A stretch of DNA of 64,000 bases, taken from Psychrobacter sp. 1044 (lineage in GTDB: Bacteria > Pseudomonadota > Gammaproteobacteria > Pseudomonadales > Moraxellaceae). The DNA lies in contig NZ_CAJHAZ010000001.1 of NCBI RefSeq assembly GCF_904846525.1, forward strand, positions 248,001 to 312,000. Direction: 5' to 3'. The notes under the pieces were generated by a model that searched no databases, was not told where the DNA came from, and saw nothing but the letters and a program-made list of their open reading frames with translations. The translations under genes and the position numbers were made by a program. Positions 47,294 through 57,079 of the stretch are shown piece after piece. Within the stretch, counting starts at the first letter, position 1. Each line of letters begins with the position of its first letter.

Positions 47294-48589
47294 ATGACCA
47301 GCCCTAATGATAGCAATAAAGACATCAGTAGCGATAATGCTGAGGTGAATACGAATGCCCCTGAAAAGCAAAACAGTCTGCTGGCAGGTATCATCGAACG
47401 TGCTACCAAATCGGGTATTGGTCGTAAAAAACTCAATCCTAGCGCGGTAGAATCAGCAGTGGCAAAAAACATGGCGGATATTCACAGTAATCCTACCAAG
47501 CTACGTTTGGCGTTTTTAGGCGGTGGTAGTTTTGGCACAGCAATGGCAAACTTGGCTGCACGCAATGGCTGTGATACCACGCTGTGGGTACGTAACAAGC
47601 GTACGGTAAAGGCGATGGTAAAAACGCAGACCAATAAAAAATATTTACCAGGTTATAAGCTTGATGACAGCCTTAAATATAGCCATGACTTGGCAGCAGC
47701 CGTCAAAGATAAAGACATTATCTTTATTGCGGTGCCTGGTTTGGCTTTTCGTGAGACCCTAAAGAATATTGCACCATTTATCAGTGGTCAGTCTATTGTG
47801 TCATTGACCAAAGGTATGGAAAAAGATACTTTTGCCATGATGAGCGACATTATTAAAGATGAGCTACCTGAAGTGAATTTTGGTGTCATGTCGGGGCCAA
47901 ACCTTGCGATAGAGATCATGAAAAACATGCCATCGGCGACCGTTATCGCCAGTGAGTCTGAGCCATTGCGCCATGCCGTACAAGCCGCATTACATAGTGC
48001 GTTTTTCCGAGTGTTTGCCAGTGATGATGTCAAAGGTGTGGAGCTTGGCGGTGCGCTAAAAAATATCTATGCGATTGCAATGGGAATGGCAGCGGCTTAT
48101 GATGTCGGTGAAAATACCAAGGCAATGATATTGACCCGTGCTTTGGCAGAGATGAGCCGCTTTGGGGTTGAGGCGGGTGCGAATCCACTGACATTTTTAG
48201 GGTTGTCTGGTGTGGGTGATTTATACGCCACTTGTAGCTCAGAGCTCAGTCGTAACTATCGTATCGGCAACATGCTCGGTCGCGGTATGAGTATTGAGGC
48301 CGCGGTGAAAAAACTCGGTCAAACGGCTGAAGGGGTTAATACTATTCAGCAAGTGCATGAGAAAGCCACCAAGCAAGGCATCTACATGCCTATTACCCAT
48401 GCATTGTATGCGGTCATTTATGAAGATAAAGCAGCATTAGGTGTGGCGTTACATCTCATGGAAGCGGGCTTCCGTAGTGACGTTGAATTTGTAATGGCGC
48501 ATGATCATAGTAATGCGGCGCTAACTGCGCAGATGAAGACATCAAGCGATAGCACTGATTATGAAAGTGGCGATACTGACAGTAAGTAA
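47294..48589 (+). CDS. gpsA: Glycerol-3-phosphate dehydrogenase [NAD(P)+] with N-terminal extension
   Basis: Makes glycerol-3-phosphate for phospholipids. 431 aa; usual GpsA is ~340. The enzyme begins near residue 70 with LAFLGGGSFGTAMANLAARNG, then LWVRN, FIAVPGLAFRETL, SLTKGMEKDT, SGPNLAIEI, and the active-site Lys in GGALKNIYAIAMG. The extra N-terminal ~68 residues are polar, with no recognised domain; a C-terminal tail of ~20 residues is acidic. The ATG at 47294 has only a weak ribosome site, so a later start is possible, but no in-frame ATG lies close to the domain edge except at position ~60 (NMADIHSNP). Confidence 0.93.
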   Translation: MTSPNDSNKDISSDNAEVNTNAPEKQNSLLAGIIERATKSGIGRKKLNPSAVESAVAKNMADIHSNPTKLRLAFLGGGSFGTAMANLAARNGCDTTLWVRNKRTVKAMVKTQTNKKYLPGYKLDDSLKYSHDLAAAVKDKDIIFIAVPGLAFRETLKNIAPFISGQSIVSLTKGMEKDTFAMMSDIIKDELPEVNFGVMSGPNLAIEIMKNMPSATVIASESEPLRHAVQAALHSAFFRVFASDDVKGVELGGALKNIYAIAMGMAAAYDVGENTKAMILTRALAEMSRFGVEAGANPLTFLGLSGVGDLYATCSSELSRNYRIGNMLGRGMSIEAAVKKLGQTAEGVNTIQQVHEKATKQGIYMPITHALYAVIYEDKAALGVALHLMEAGFRSDVEFVMAHDHSNAALTAQMKTSSDSTDYESGDTDSK

Positions 48590-48673
48590 AAACCCCAATG
48601 TTAAATGATGACTTTGTTCTAAGAATGATTATTCTGCAAACAACGTCATCATGATAATGCATAAAGGAAGGTT

Positions 48674-49132
48674 ATGAAAATTATACTAGTACGTCATGGT
48701 CAAGCAGAAGATGAATCACGTCCAGACAGCGCGCGCCAGTTAACTGGCTTTGGTCAACAGCAAGCAGTGCAGACGGCAGAGTATGTGATGACTCACTATC
48801 ATCCTGATTATTTTGTCGTCAGTCCTTATGATAGAGCGCAGCAGACGCTAGCAGCATTTCAAACGCGCGCGCCCAAGGTTCCAGCAATCGTACAGGAAAA
48901 TATCACGCCTTCTGATGATGCGCGTCAAGCTTTAATAGATATTGCGAATATTGACGCTGAGTGTCTGGTAGTGGTGTGTCATATGTCTATCGTTGCTTAT
49001 ATCGCTGGTCTATTAACCGGTGATTATCCTGAATCATTTTCTCTTGCAGAAGCAAGGATGTTTGAGATGGACTTTGTAATGGCAGGTATGGCAAAAGAGA
49101 TTGATCGTTTTGTGCCCGAGCAGCCGTATTGA
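48674..49132 (+). CDS. sixA: Phosphohistidine phosphatase SixA
   Basis: 152-aa histidine-phosphatase that removes phosphate from histidines of phosphorelay or PTS proteins. The RHG motif is IILVRHGQAEDESRPD, and the second His lies in VVVCHMSIVAYI. AAAGGAAGG precedes the ATG. Located between gpsA and gspL on the same strand. Confidence 0.93.
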   Translation: MKIILVRHGQAEDESRPDSARQLTGFGQQQAVQTAEYVMTHYHPDYFVVSPYDRAQQTLAAFQTRAPKVPAIVQENITPSDDARQALIDIANIDAECLVVVCHMSIVAYIAGLLTGDYPESFSLAEARMFEMDFVMAGMAKEIDRFVPEQPY

Positions 49133-49262
49133 GATTAGGTCGAATCGTCAGTGATACTGTTGGCACTTAGTCTATTGACGCTTAGTGGTGTTAAACTGGT
49201 TAAAGAATGAAATTGTCTGAATCCTACCTTTAAAACAGCTTTAATAATTAAGGACACGCTTA

Positions 49263-50519
49263 GTGTTACATGTTTGGTTACGAGCGCAGCATAGCCCGCT
49301 AGCTGTCTGGCATGAAGATATTCAGCAATGGCAAACGGTTGATGGTTGGCAACAGCTGCAAACGATCTATGGTAATTATAAAACCAATGCGCAGAAGACT
49401 TTGTGTCTATATTTTCCATCAAGCCATATATTGCAGGTAGATACTGAGCTGAATGCGACTCAGCTTAAACAGCTAGGCAATAGCGGCAAGCAATATTTGT
49501 TTGAAGAGACATCCTTGACCCCTGTTGAGCAATTGGCGATTCGGCAAATCAGTGAAGCCGATAATCACCAACTGTATGCACTGGCGCAAAGCGATATCGA
49601 GTCATGGCAGCAGAGTGCTAAGCTTGCTGGCATGAGCATAACGGCGTTACTGCCTGATTTTTTATTGCTGCCAACGCCGGATGAAGGGGCAGGTCAGCAA
49701 GTAACACTGTATCAAGATGAGCAAACCATGCTACTGCGTCAGTCATTGCGACAAGGTATGGCTGTCAGTTATTTGCCCTTGATTTTTGAACGTTTCCCGC
49801 ATTTAAGTGAAGTGAATATATTGCCGCCCATAACGGCTTTAGATGATTTTTCAAAGCCAACAAATTCGGCAATGCCCACGAGCTTTATGACAGAAACGGC
49901 CGCGCTTGTTGCAGATCACCAGTTATTATTAACCACATTGACCACGACGCCCAAGCCTGTTGACAGCCCTGAGCGTCACGCGCTTAACTTCTTTATTAAA
50001 TCAACGGACTCAAAGCTCTCACCGTATTTGCGTGTGGCAGCGATGGTCGCGTTATCGGCACTGGTATTACAGATGGCGACCGATGGCCTGGAGTGGTATC
50101 AGTATAATAAGGCGGCGGTAGCGACCAAAGCTGAGATTGCGGCGCAGTATCAAGCTTGGTTTCCAAACGAGCCATTAAGCTCGCGCACCAAACTGCAAGT
50201 GCAATTGCAACCAAAGCTGCGCAGTGACAGCCAAGCACCAGCCTCTCATATGGCAGCATTGACTCGCATATCCCCGTTAATCAAACAGTCTTCACTGCGG
50301 GCACAAGCGTTAGTGATGCAGCCATCAGCACTCAGCTTTACCTTGATTGCCCCTGATCGTAATAGTCTTGATAAATTTACGAGCACACTTGTTGCGCAGG
50401 GTTTAAATGCCAAGCTTGCACAGGTAGACAGTAATGAGCAAGGGCAGTTTAGTGGTCAAGTTACGGTGAATATGGTAGAAAATAATGACACGACGCAAAC
50501 CAATGTAGCGGCATCATAA
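49263..50519 (+). CDS. gspL: Type II secretion system protein GspL
   Basis: 418-aa inner-membrane platform protein. The N-terminal ~240 residues form the cytoplasmic domain that binds the GspE ATPase. One membrane helix follows (about 262-285, VAAMVALSALVLQMATDGL) and then a periplasmic ferredoxin-like domain. It starts with GTG at 49263, with AAGGA upstream. gspM follows; other gsp genes are absent here, as in Acinetobacter, where gsp loci are scattered. Confidence 0.85.
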   Translation: MLHVWLRAQHSPLAVWHEDIQQWQTVDGWQQLQTIYGNYKTNAQKTLCLYFPSSHILQVDTELNATQLKQLGNSGKQYLFEETSLTPVEQLAIRQISEADNHQLYALAQSDIESWQQSAKLAGMSITALLPDFLLLPTPDEGAGQQVTLYQDEQTMLLRQSLRQGMAVSYLPLIFERFPHLSEVNILPPITALDDFSKPTNSAMPTSFMTETAALVADHQLLLTTLTTTPKPVDSPERHALNFFIKSTDSKLSPYLRVAAMVALSALVLQMATDGLEWYQYNKAAVATKAEIAAQYQAWFPNEPLSSRTKLQVQLQPKLRSDSQAPASHMAALTRISPLIKQSSLRAQALVMQPSALSFTLIAPDRNSLDKFTSTLVAQGLNAKLAQVDSNEQGQFSGQVTVNMVENNDTTQTNVAAS

Positions 50520-50584
50520 TTTATTTGCCAACTAGGCAACGGTAATAAATAGGCAGTGGTAATAAAAGTCAAAAAGGTTGGAAG

Positions 50585-51160
50585 ATGAAACGATTGCAGC
50601 GCCGCACCAAACGTAACAACATCACGTCAGAGACCAGTAACAGTATTGGAACCAATGTGCTGTCAACGCGTGTAAATAATTTTCAACAGATGCTATCGTT
50701 ACGCTGGCAGGCACTTTCGCCGCGTGATCAGTTGGCACTGGCCGTACTGTCTATCTTCTTATTATTGTTCATTGGGGGCTATGGTGGTTATAGTATTCAT
50801 CAAGCGGCAAATGACAGTAAGCGCGACTATCAAGAGCAAGTGGCGGATTACTTTTGGTTGCGTGCCCAAGCTGGCAATATCGATAGTAATGCGATCAATG
50901 CGGCAAACACGGCGGATGGTGAAGCCGCCATGCCACCTGCCAATATTATCAGTGCATTGTTAAACAACTCAGGTATTGCCAACGCTCAAGTCGTTGCGAC
51001 GGGTGATGCTGTGCAACTGAGCTTCAATCATGCCAGTCAAGCGGTGGTCAGCACCGCACTTGGCAAACTCGAACAGCAAGGTTGGCAGTTCACTCAGCTA
51101 TCGATACAGCAAGACTTGATTACCAAAGCCATTCAAGTACAGGCGACTGTCACCTCATAA
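50585..51160 (+). CDS. gspM: Type II secretion system protein GspM
   Basis: 191-aa partner of GspL. Charged N-terminus, LSPRDQLALAVLSIFLLLFIGGYGGYSI as the single membrane helix with the family's typical 'RD' start, then a periplasmic ferredoxin-like domain. Spaced 65 bp from gspL. AAGG before the ATG. Confidence 0.86.
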   Translation: MKRLQRRTKRNNITSETSNSIGTNVLSTRVNNFQQMLSLRWQALSPRDQLALAVLSIFLLLFIGGYGGYSIHQAANDSKRDYQEQVADYFWLRAQAGNIDSNAINAANTADGEAAMPPANIISALLNNSGIANAQVVATGDAVQLSFNHASQAVVSTALGKLEQQGWQFTQLSIQQDLITKAIQVQATVTS

Positions 51161-51325
51161 ATCGATATGCTGTGGAAACTGGAAGTATTTTACTCCTTAT
51201 CTACTATTGCCCCAAATTAACTGATCATCAGTTTCTAAAATAACCATTTGTCATTAGCGTCATTGAAAAATTGCACGTTTGACACAATTAATTAACTATC
51301 ACACAGCCAGAGATGGATATTTAAG

Positions 51326-51871
51326 ATGAATCAATCTTCTGATCGCAAACCTGACACGCATAGCCATCAGCAGACCAGAACTGCTGAACACCAGAGTAAT
51401 GCGTCAGTTGAAGCTGCATTTGATCATGAAATGACTCAGCAAAGGCAGAGCTATGGGGCGAGTGACAATATGAGCACTGGTAAGCGCCGTTCTTTAATCA
51501 CTTATAATCACATTACTTATTTTTTATACGTAATCAGCTATTTTACCGCTGGATTACTGTGGGTTGTACCAATTGTGATGAACTATGCGAAGCGCCATGA
51601 TGCAGAGGGTTCGTGGTTGTCCACGCATTTTGATTGGCAGATTAAAACCTTTTGGTATAGCATCGTATTTTTCTTCTTAGGCATTATTATCATTACCTTT
51701 GCATTAGGGGGTTTTGGCATCAGTATGCTGGCTGATAGCAATAATATTGCCATTGGTTCGGTATTATTAGCGGTATTTGGCCTGCTAATCATGATTTTTA
51801 CCTTCATATGGCATCTTTATCGTATCGTCCGTGGTTGGATAGCCCTGACGGATGGTCGTCCTGTACCTTAG
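51326..51871 (+). CDS. DUF4870-like membrane protein
   Basis: 181-aa protein with a polar ~60-residue N-terminus (Gln/Ser/His-rich) and three to four membrane helices. ITYFLYVISYFTAGLLWVVPIVMNYAKRH and the ending LYRIVRGWIALTDGRPVP are like DUF4870/YIP-type small membrane proteins. Function unknown. Confidence 0.78.
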   Translation: MNQSSDRKPDTHSHQQTRTAEHQSNASVEAAFDHEMTQQRQSYGASDNMSTGKRRSLITYNHITYFLYVISYFTAGLLWVVPIVMNYAKRHDAEGSWLSTHFDWQIKTFWYSIVFFFLGIIIITFALGGFGISMLADSNNIAIGSVLLAVFGLLIMIFTFIWHLYRIVRGWIALTDGRPVP

Positions 51872-52053
51872 GGACTGTAGAATACACCTGTCAGTTCCTT
51901 AGCCAATATGTAGGTATAACTATTAGCACTCTAATACAGAAATTTAGCGCATGAAACTTTGCTCTTATTTCTGTTAAGCTGATATAATCGCAGCGCTTGA
52001 TTTTATTCGCACTATTCACTCACTATTTCTTTCGAGCAGGGTCTGCCATTACT

Positions 52054-53088
52054 ATGTCTTATGCCTTACTTCGCCCTTTTTTGTTTAAGATGGATCCAGA
52101 GCACGCCCACGAGATGACCTTATCTTTATTAGATAAAGCTCACAAAGCACGTGTTTTAGGTTTGGTATACGGTCAGTCAATGCAGCCCACAGACTGTATG
52201 GGCTTGCAATTCGCCAATCCGGTCGGCCTAGCGGCAGGACTGGATAAAAATGGTGATTATATTGATGCGTTGGCTGAGCTGGGCTTTGGTTTTATAGAAG
52301 TGGGCACGGTCACGCCAAGACCGCAAATAGGCAATGATAAGCCAAGGTTGTTTAGAATCAAGCAAGCGGACGCTATCATCAATCGAATGGGTTTCAATAA
52401 CCAAGGTATCGATTATCTGATCGAAAACGTCAAGCGCTGTCAATACAAAGGCAATATTGGGATTAATATTGGTAAAAACGCCGATACGCCAGTAGAGCAA
52501 GCCGCCGATGATTATGTCTATTGTTTAGAGCGTGCTTATCCGCATGCCTCCTATATCACCGTTAATATCTCCTCACCAAACACTAAGAATTTGCGTGATT
52601 TACAAAGTGGTGAGGCACTGACCCAGCTTTTGCATACGATCAAAAATCGTCACAGCCAATTAGCCACTGAATATGGTTTTTATGTGCCACTGGTATTGAA
52701 AGTTGCGCCTGATCTAGAGCCGCTACAAGTGGACTATATCTCGCAGCAATTGCTCGATTTTGAGATAGATGGGTTGATTGCGACCAATACAACGTTGAGC
52801 CGTGTTGGTGTTGAAGATTTACCTGATGGTGAGCAAGCAGGTGGTCTATCCGGTCGCCCAGTCAGCCACATTAGTACCCAAATTTTACAACAGTTCTCCG
52901 ATCAGCTAGATGGTAAAGTCGCTTTAATAGGCGTCGGCGGTATTGACAGTGGTGCAAAAGCCGTCAAAAAAATCGAAGCGGGTGCAGATATGGTGCAGCT
53001 CTATACGGGGCTCATTTATCGTGGTCCTGGGCTGGTACAGTCTTGTATTCAAGCAATCGGTGGCTATTACGACGCGATGGAGCTATAG
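52054..53088 (+). CDS. pyrD: Dihydroorotate dehydrogenase (quinone), class 2
   Basis: FMN enzyme of pyrimidine synthesis that feeds electrons to the quinone pool. 344 aa from ATG 52054, the usual size with the N-terminal membrane-associated helices ([18 protein letters not shown]). Motifs: [46 protein letters not shown] with the class 2 catalytic Ser, and [27 protein letters not shown]. The upstream in-frame start adds 19 residues and is unlikely. Confidence 0.97.
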   Translation: MSYALLRPFLFKMDPEHAHEMTLSLLDKAHKARVLGLVYGQSMQPTDCMGLQFANPVGLAAGLDKNGDYIDALAELGFGFIEVGTVTPRPQIGNDKPRLFRIKQADAIINRMGFNNQGIDYLIENVKRCQYKGNIGINIGKNADTPVEQAADDYVYCLERAYPHASYITVNISSPNTKNLRDLQSGEALTQLLHTIKNRHSQLATEYGFYVPLVLKVAPDLEPLQVDYISQQLLDFEIDGLIATNTTLSRVGVEDLPDGEQAGGLSGRPVSHISTQILQQFSDQLDGKVALIGVGGIDSGAKAVKKIEAGADMVQLYTGLIYRGPGLVQSCIQAIGGYYDAMEL

Positions 53089-53224
53089 CGGATTAATGTC
53101 CCTAGCTCATTACCTATCAGATACACAAGACGACTGTCTTTTGAGCTGAGTCATCAAAGATTAATGTGTCACAAAAACGAAAGTAAACATCAGATAAAAA
53201 TCAATAAGGTATGAGGCGTAGAAC

Positions 53225-53722
53225 ATGAGTGGTCTGGATATCGTGATTGCTATTGTTGTTTTGATCGGCTTATGGCGCGGCTTTCAAGTCGGATTGATTA
53301 AAACAGCCGTTGGTTTAGTCGGTTGGTTTATTGCCTTGATTGCTGCCACGCGTTTGGCAGGAGTGGTTTCGCCGCAACTATCAGGCATGGTACAAAACCC
53401 TGTTTTACAAATGGCAATGGCATTTTTATTGGTAGTGATAATCATATTGGCAATCATGCACTTAGTGGCATTTGTATTTTCAGGCGTGCTTAAAACCTTA
53501 CGCTTGGGTGTCGTTGACAAAATGGCAGGTGGTGTACTGGGTGCTGCTAAAAATGTACTGATGGTCTTAGTTGTGCTTAGCGTCAGTGCGCCGTTACTGG
53601 TGCAAATGCCACAATGGCAAACGTCAGTGCTCGCACCTGAGCTATTGCCTTATGCCCCGATGGGTAAAGCGTTGGTCTCAGATGTGTTAGGTATGGCTTG
53701 GGATCAAGTCAATCAGTCGTAA
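53225..53722 (+). CDS. cvpA: CvpA-family protein
   Basis: 165-aa inner-membrane protein with four helices; named for colicin V production. GLDIVIAIVVLIGLWRGFQVGLIKTAVGLVGWFIALI is typical. It precedes purF as in many gammaproteobacteria, though here a gap of 317 bp separates them. GAGG lies before the ATG. Confidence 0.92.
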   Translation: MSGLDIVIAIVVLIGLWRGFQVGLIKTAVGLVGWFIALIAATRLAGVVSPQLSGMVQNPVLQMAMAFLLVVIIILAIMHLVAFVFSGVLKTLRLGVVDKMAGGVLGAAKNVLMVLVVLSVSAPLLVQMPQWQTSVLAPELLPYAPMGKALVSDVLGMAWDQVNQS

Positions 53723-54039
53723 GTATTTTTACGGTTAACCTTTAATGTCTCAATGATTCGATGCTGATAGCTTAGGTTTATGGTGCTAGAGTTTATCGTT
53801 TCTATCATATCCTCTTGGTAAGTTATCCTTGATAAAAAATTATTTAATCGCATTTAGAGATCACAAATGCCAATAAATAGTGCATTTTGTTAATAGTCAA
53901 AAGATAAATATTCGTTAAATTCTGAACAACAATCATCAGGTCGTCGGTGAGTAACAGTACGCATTTTTGATAAGCTACTGTTAGCAGTCTTGCCACTATT
54001 GTAGTACTAATTAATGAGTCAAAATAGGATATAGCTATT
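53723..54039. promoter_or_regulatory. Intergenic gap cvpA to purF
   Basis: 317 bp, AT-rich. It should contain a purF promoter; I see no clear PurR-like box, terminator or ORF. Confidence 0.3.
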
Positions 54040-55575
54040 ATGTGTGGAGTCATTGGAGTTGCAGCTCACGAACCAGTCAATCAGATTCTTTATGACGGTT
54101 TGACGATGCTACAGCATCGTGGGCAAGATGCAGCGGGTATTGTCACTTTGCAAGATGGACGACTTTATCTACGTAAAGAAAATGGCATGGTACGTGACGT
54201 ATTTATGAATCGTCATATGATGAAACTGGTTGGTAAGTTCGGTATTGGTCACGTCCGTTACCCAACAGCAGGCACGTCAAGCAGTGCCGAAGCTCAACCA
54301 TTTTATGTCAACTCACCTTATGGTATTACTCTTGCACATAATGGTAACTTGACCAATGCTGAGAGTTTGGCCAAGTCTTTATACATCGAAGATCGCCGAC
54401 ATCTTAATACCGATTCAGATTCAGAAGTATTGCTAAACGTACTTGCCCATGAAATGCAAAACTTGGGTAAAACCAAAGCAACGCCTGCTGATATCTTTGA
54501 AGCAGTCACGGCTGTATATGGTCGCGTCGAAGGCGCTTATGGCGTGGTCGCTCTGATTACTGGTCATGGTTTGCTCGCATTTCGTGATCCAAACGGTATT
54601 CGTCCGCTTATTTTCGGTAAGCGCATGGCACCGAATGGCGGCACCGAGTATATGGTTGCCTCAGAGTCAGTTGCACTGACAGGATCAGGATTTAGTATTA
54701 TCCGTGATGTAAAACCTGGCGAAGCCATATTCATTGATTTAGATCATAAATTACATACCCATCAGTGTGTTGAGCAGCAAGAATACACGCCTTGTATCTT
54801 CGAATATGTGTATTTTGCCCGTCCAGATTCTATCATGGACAACATCTCAGTTTACAAAGCACGCTTACGTATGGGTGAAAAGCTGGCTGATAAAATCCTT
54901 GCTGAATGGGGCGAAGATCACGATATCGATGTGGTGATTCCTATTCCGGATACCTCGCGTACGTCAGCGATGGAGCTGGCACTAAAAATGAATATTAAGT
55001 ACCGTGAAGGGTTTATGAAAAACCGCTATATCGGTCGTACCTTTATCATGCCAGGTCAACAACAACGTAAAAAATCAGTTCGTCAAAAACTCAGCGCCGT
55101 ACCACTTGAGTTCAAAGGTAAAAACGTTCTTTTGGTTGATGATTCTATCGTTCGTGGTACCACTTGCCATGAAATCATCCAAATGGCACGCGATGCTGGC
55201 GCGAATAAAGTATTTTTTGCTAGCGCCGCGCCACCAGTTAAATATCCAAATGTCTATGGTATCGATATGCCAGTACGCAGTGAGCTTATTGCCTCAGGTC
55301 ATACGGTAGAAGAAGTACGCGATATCATTGGTGCTGATAGATTGATTTTCCAAGATTTGGACGACTTGATTGATGCAGTAAAAGATACCAAGTACAGCAA
55401 AGTTGAAGGTTTTGATTGTGCCGTATTTAATGGTTGCTACATCACTGGGCAGATCAATGAAGCGTATCTTGAGCATCTACAAGAGCAGCGCAATGACACT
55501 GCCAAGACGGGCAAAAAAGGCGTACAAATAGTGGCTGATACCCCAGTTGATATGATGGGCGTCGAAGAGCTTTAA
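54040..55575 (+). CDS. purF: Amidophosphoribosyltransferase
   Basis: First committed step of purine synthesis: PRPP and glutamine give phosphoribosylamine. 511 aa. The nucleophile is Cys2 after Met removal (MCGVIGV). Glutaminase motifs [10 protein letters not shown] and [14 protein letters not shown] site [17 protein letters not shown] precedes the ATG. A strong terminator follows. Confidence 0.98.
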   Translation: MCGVIGVAAHEPVNQILYDGLTMLQHRGQDAAGIVTLQDGRLYLRKENGMVRDVFMNRHMMKLVGKFGIGHVRYPTAGTSSSAEAQPFYVNSPYGITLAHNGNLTNAESLAKSLYIEDRRHLNTDSDSEVLLNVLAHEMQNLGKTKATPADIFEAVTAVYGRVEGAYGVVALITGHGLLAFRDPNGIRPLIFGKRMAPNGGTEYMVASESVALTGSGFSIIRDVKPGEAIFIDLDHKLHTHQCVEQQEYTPCIFEYVYFARPDSIMDNISVYKARLRMGEKLADKILAEWGEDHDIDVVIPIPDTSRTSAMELALKMNIKYREGFMKNRYIGRTFIMPGQQQRKKSVRQKLSAVPLEFKGKNVLLVDDSIVRGTTCHEIIQMARDAGANKVFFASAAPPVKYPNVYGIDMPVRSELIASGHTVEEVRDIIGADRLIFQDLDDLIDAVKDTKYSKVEGFDCAVFNGCYITGQINEAYLEHLQEQRNDTAKTGKKGVQIVADTPVDMMGVEEL

Positions 55576-55625
55576 GCTCTCAATTTCTTAAAAGTATCAG
55601 TTTTTTGCAGCACTTTTAGAAAGTA

Positions 55626-55661
55626 AAAGGCTGGATTCTCATAAGAATCCAGCCTTTTTTT
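55626..55661 (+). terminator. Rho-independent terminator of purF
   Basis: Perfect 14-bp stem (AAAGGCTGGATTCT / AGAATCCAGCCTTT) with a CATA loop and a long T run. Confidence 0.95.
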
Positions 55662-55707
55662 ATTTTAAATATAGTTCAATTACAGGGTTTAAAATTATTC
55701 ATATGAA

Positions 55708-55817
55708 CTATAGTCAGAGCACTTTTAAACCGCTACGGTGTTACCCGCCCTAGATGTACTCAGTGTACTATCTGCGGTCGGTCGCCTTGTAGCGATTCTA
55801 AAATTCCTTGACTATAG
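55708..55817. repeat. 110-bp palindromic element
   Basis: Ends are CTATAGTCA and TGACTATAG, a perfect 9-bp inverted repeat. The inner arms also match (TTTTAAACCGCTAC against GTAGCGATTCTAAAA), and the centre has another dyad, AGATGTAC/GTACTATCT. No coding capacity. It looks like a REP/MITE-like dispersed palindrome; only one copy is in this window. Confidence 0.6.
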
Positions 55818-55850
55818 AAGCTGTTATCCATTCACGTGTTTATCAGTTTT

Positions 55851-56216
55851 CTAGTATCCACTTAAAAAATTGGTAAATACCCATAGTAAGCCATTAATGG
55901 CGGCGATGCCAACGACCATACTGACCAACAGCTGACGGCTGATATGATAAACGAACAACACCAAAATAAGGGCACCAATTTGTGCCATCAATAAATGTAG
56001 TTCAGCACTATTTAGCCCAGTCGTTGCCGATAAATTTTGATAAGAAAGGCTGGTCAAAATAAGCAATACCATGACTGATAGTGGCAAGCTCTCATTGAGC
56101 CGATGCAGCCAAGGTGTGTCTAACAACTTTCTGGGTATTAAGGCGGGTAGCGCGCGGGTAATAAAGGTCACGGCGGCCATCGCAAAAGTTGCAAAAATAA
56201 GGTAACTATTGGTCAT
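55851..56216 (-). CDS. azlD: AzlD-family branched-chain amino acid export subunit
   Basis: 121-aa protein with four membrane helices of the AzlD family (TFITRALPALIPRKLL and HISRQLLVSMVVGI). It pairs with AzlC to export branched-chain amino acids. Its start overlaps the end of azlC by 11 bp, so the two are translationally coupled. GGGAGCC precedes the ATG. Confidence 0.92.
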   Translation of the reverse strand: MTNSYLIFATFAMAAVTFITRALPALIPRKLLDTPWLHRLNESLPLSVMVLLILTSLSYQNLSATTGLNSAELHLLMAQIGALILVLFVYHISRQLLVSMVVGIAAINGLLWVFTNFLSGY

Positions 56217-56937
56217 TGTTGGCTCCCATCATATTACGCTGCGTCCAAAACCCACGAGCTAAAATCAATAGCATACAGATGGTGATTGCCACCAATAACA
56301 ACCAATTACTAGTAAATAAGGATGCCACCGCTAAAGAAATGACAGCAATAGCAATGGGGAAATAACGTTTGATACTTTGGAACTGCTCATAAGCTAAGAT
56401 TGCAAACAGACAGACTAAGGCAAAATCCAAATGTGGTACTAAATCGCTCAGAGTACTGCCGATCATGACACCAACCGTGCTCGCTAGTACCCACCAGCTT
56501 TGATTAAATAAGCTCAATGGTAGTATCAACGCTTGTCTTGACTCATTAGGTAAACTGGTCATAACAGAGAAAGTTTCATCAGTCAGGGCAAATAGGCAAT
56601 AGGTTTTGGCAAGCTTATGTTCTGGTAGGTATTGCAATAATGGCATACCATAAAATACATGACGTAAATTAATAGCGGCAATATTGGTTGCGATGCTACC
56701 AATCGGTAAACCAGCGCTCAGCATCGGCAAACAAGCATATTGAGCGGCGCCCGCATACAGTACAATACTCAACATAATCGTTGCCCACACAGGGATACCA
56801 GCAACTTGTGCCAGCACACCAAAGGCGATACCCGCAGGTAAATAGCCCATCGCCACAGGTAGGCTTTTTTTGAACCCCGCCGCCCAGTCGTAGCTGGTCT
56901 CATGCTGTTGATGTAATTCTTTTGAATGAGTAGTCAC
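56206..56937 (-). CDS. azlC: AzlC-family branched-chain amino acid permease
   Basis: 243-aa permease with several membrane helices; GFKKSLPVAMGYLPAGIAFGVLA and AAINLRHVFYGMPL fit AzlC/YgaZ. Starts with GTG at 56937, six bases after AGGA; an ATG two bases upstream is out of frame. Works with AzlD. Confidence 0.93.
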   Translation of the reverse strand: MTTHSKELHQQHETSYDWAAGFKKSLPVAMGYLPAGIAFGVLAQVAGIPVWATIMLSIVLYAGAAQYACLPMLSAGLPIGSIATNIAAINLRHVFYGMPLLQYLPEHKLAKTYCLFALTDETFSVMTSLPNESRQALILPLSLFNQSWWVLASTVGVMIGSTLSDLVPHLDFALVCLFAILAYEQFQSIKRYFPIAIAVISLAVASLFTSNWLLLVAITICMLLILARGFWTQRNMMGANNDQ

Positions 56938-57079
56938 ATGACATCCTAATTTTTGCTGTTTTTTGGTTATTATTAATATTTTGCGGAAAGATTAATGTTA
57001 GAAAACTGGTTTTAAAATGAAGCCTAGCCCGAGCAATGGCAAAAACACCCTAGCAAAAACACACTGGATCGAAAGAACA

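Noticed and set aside
49251-49262. GGACACGCTTAG before gspL, similar to a MITE end
   Set aside because: Too short and imperfect, and it forms the ribosome-site region of gspL.
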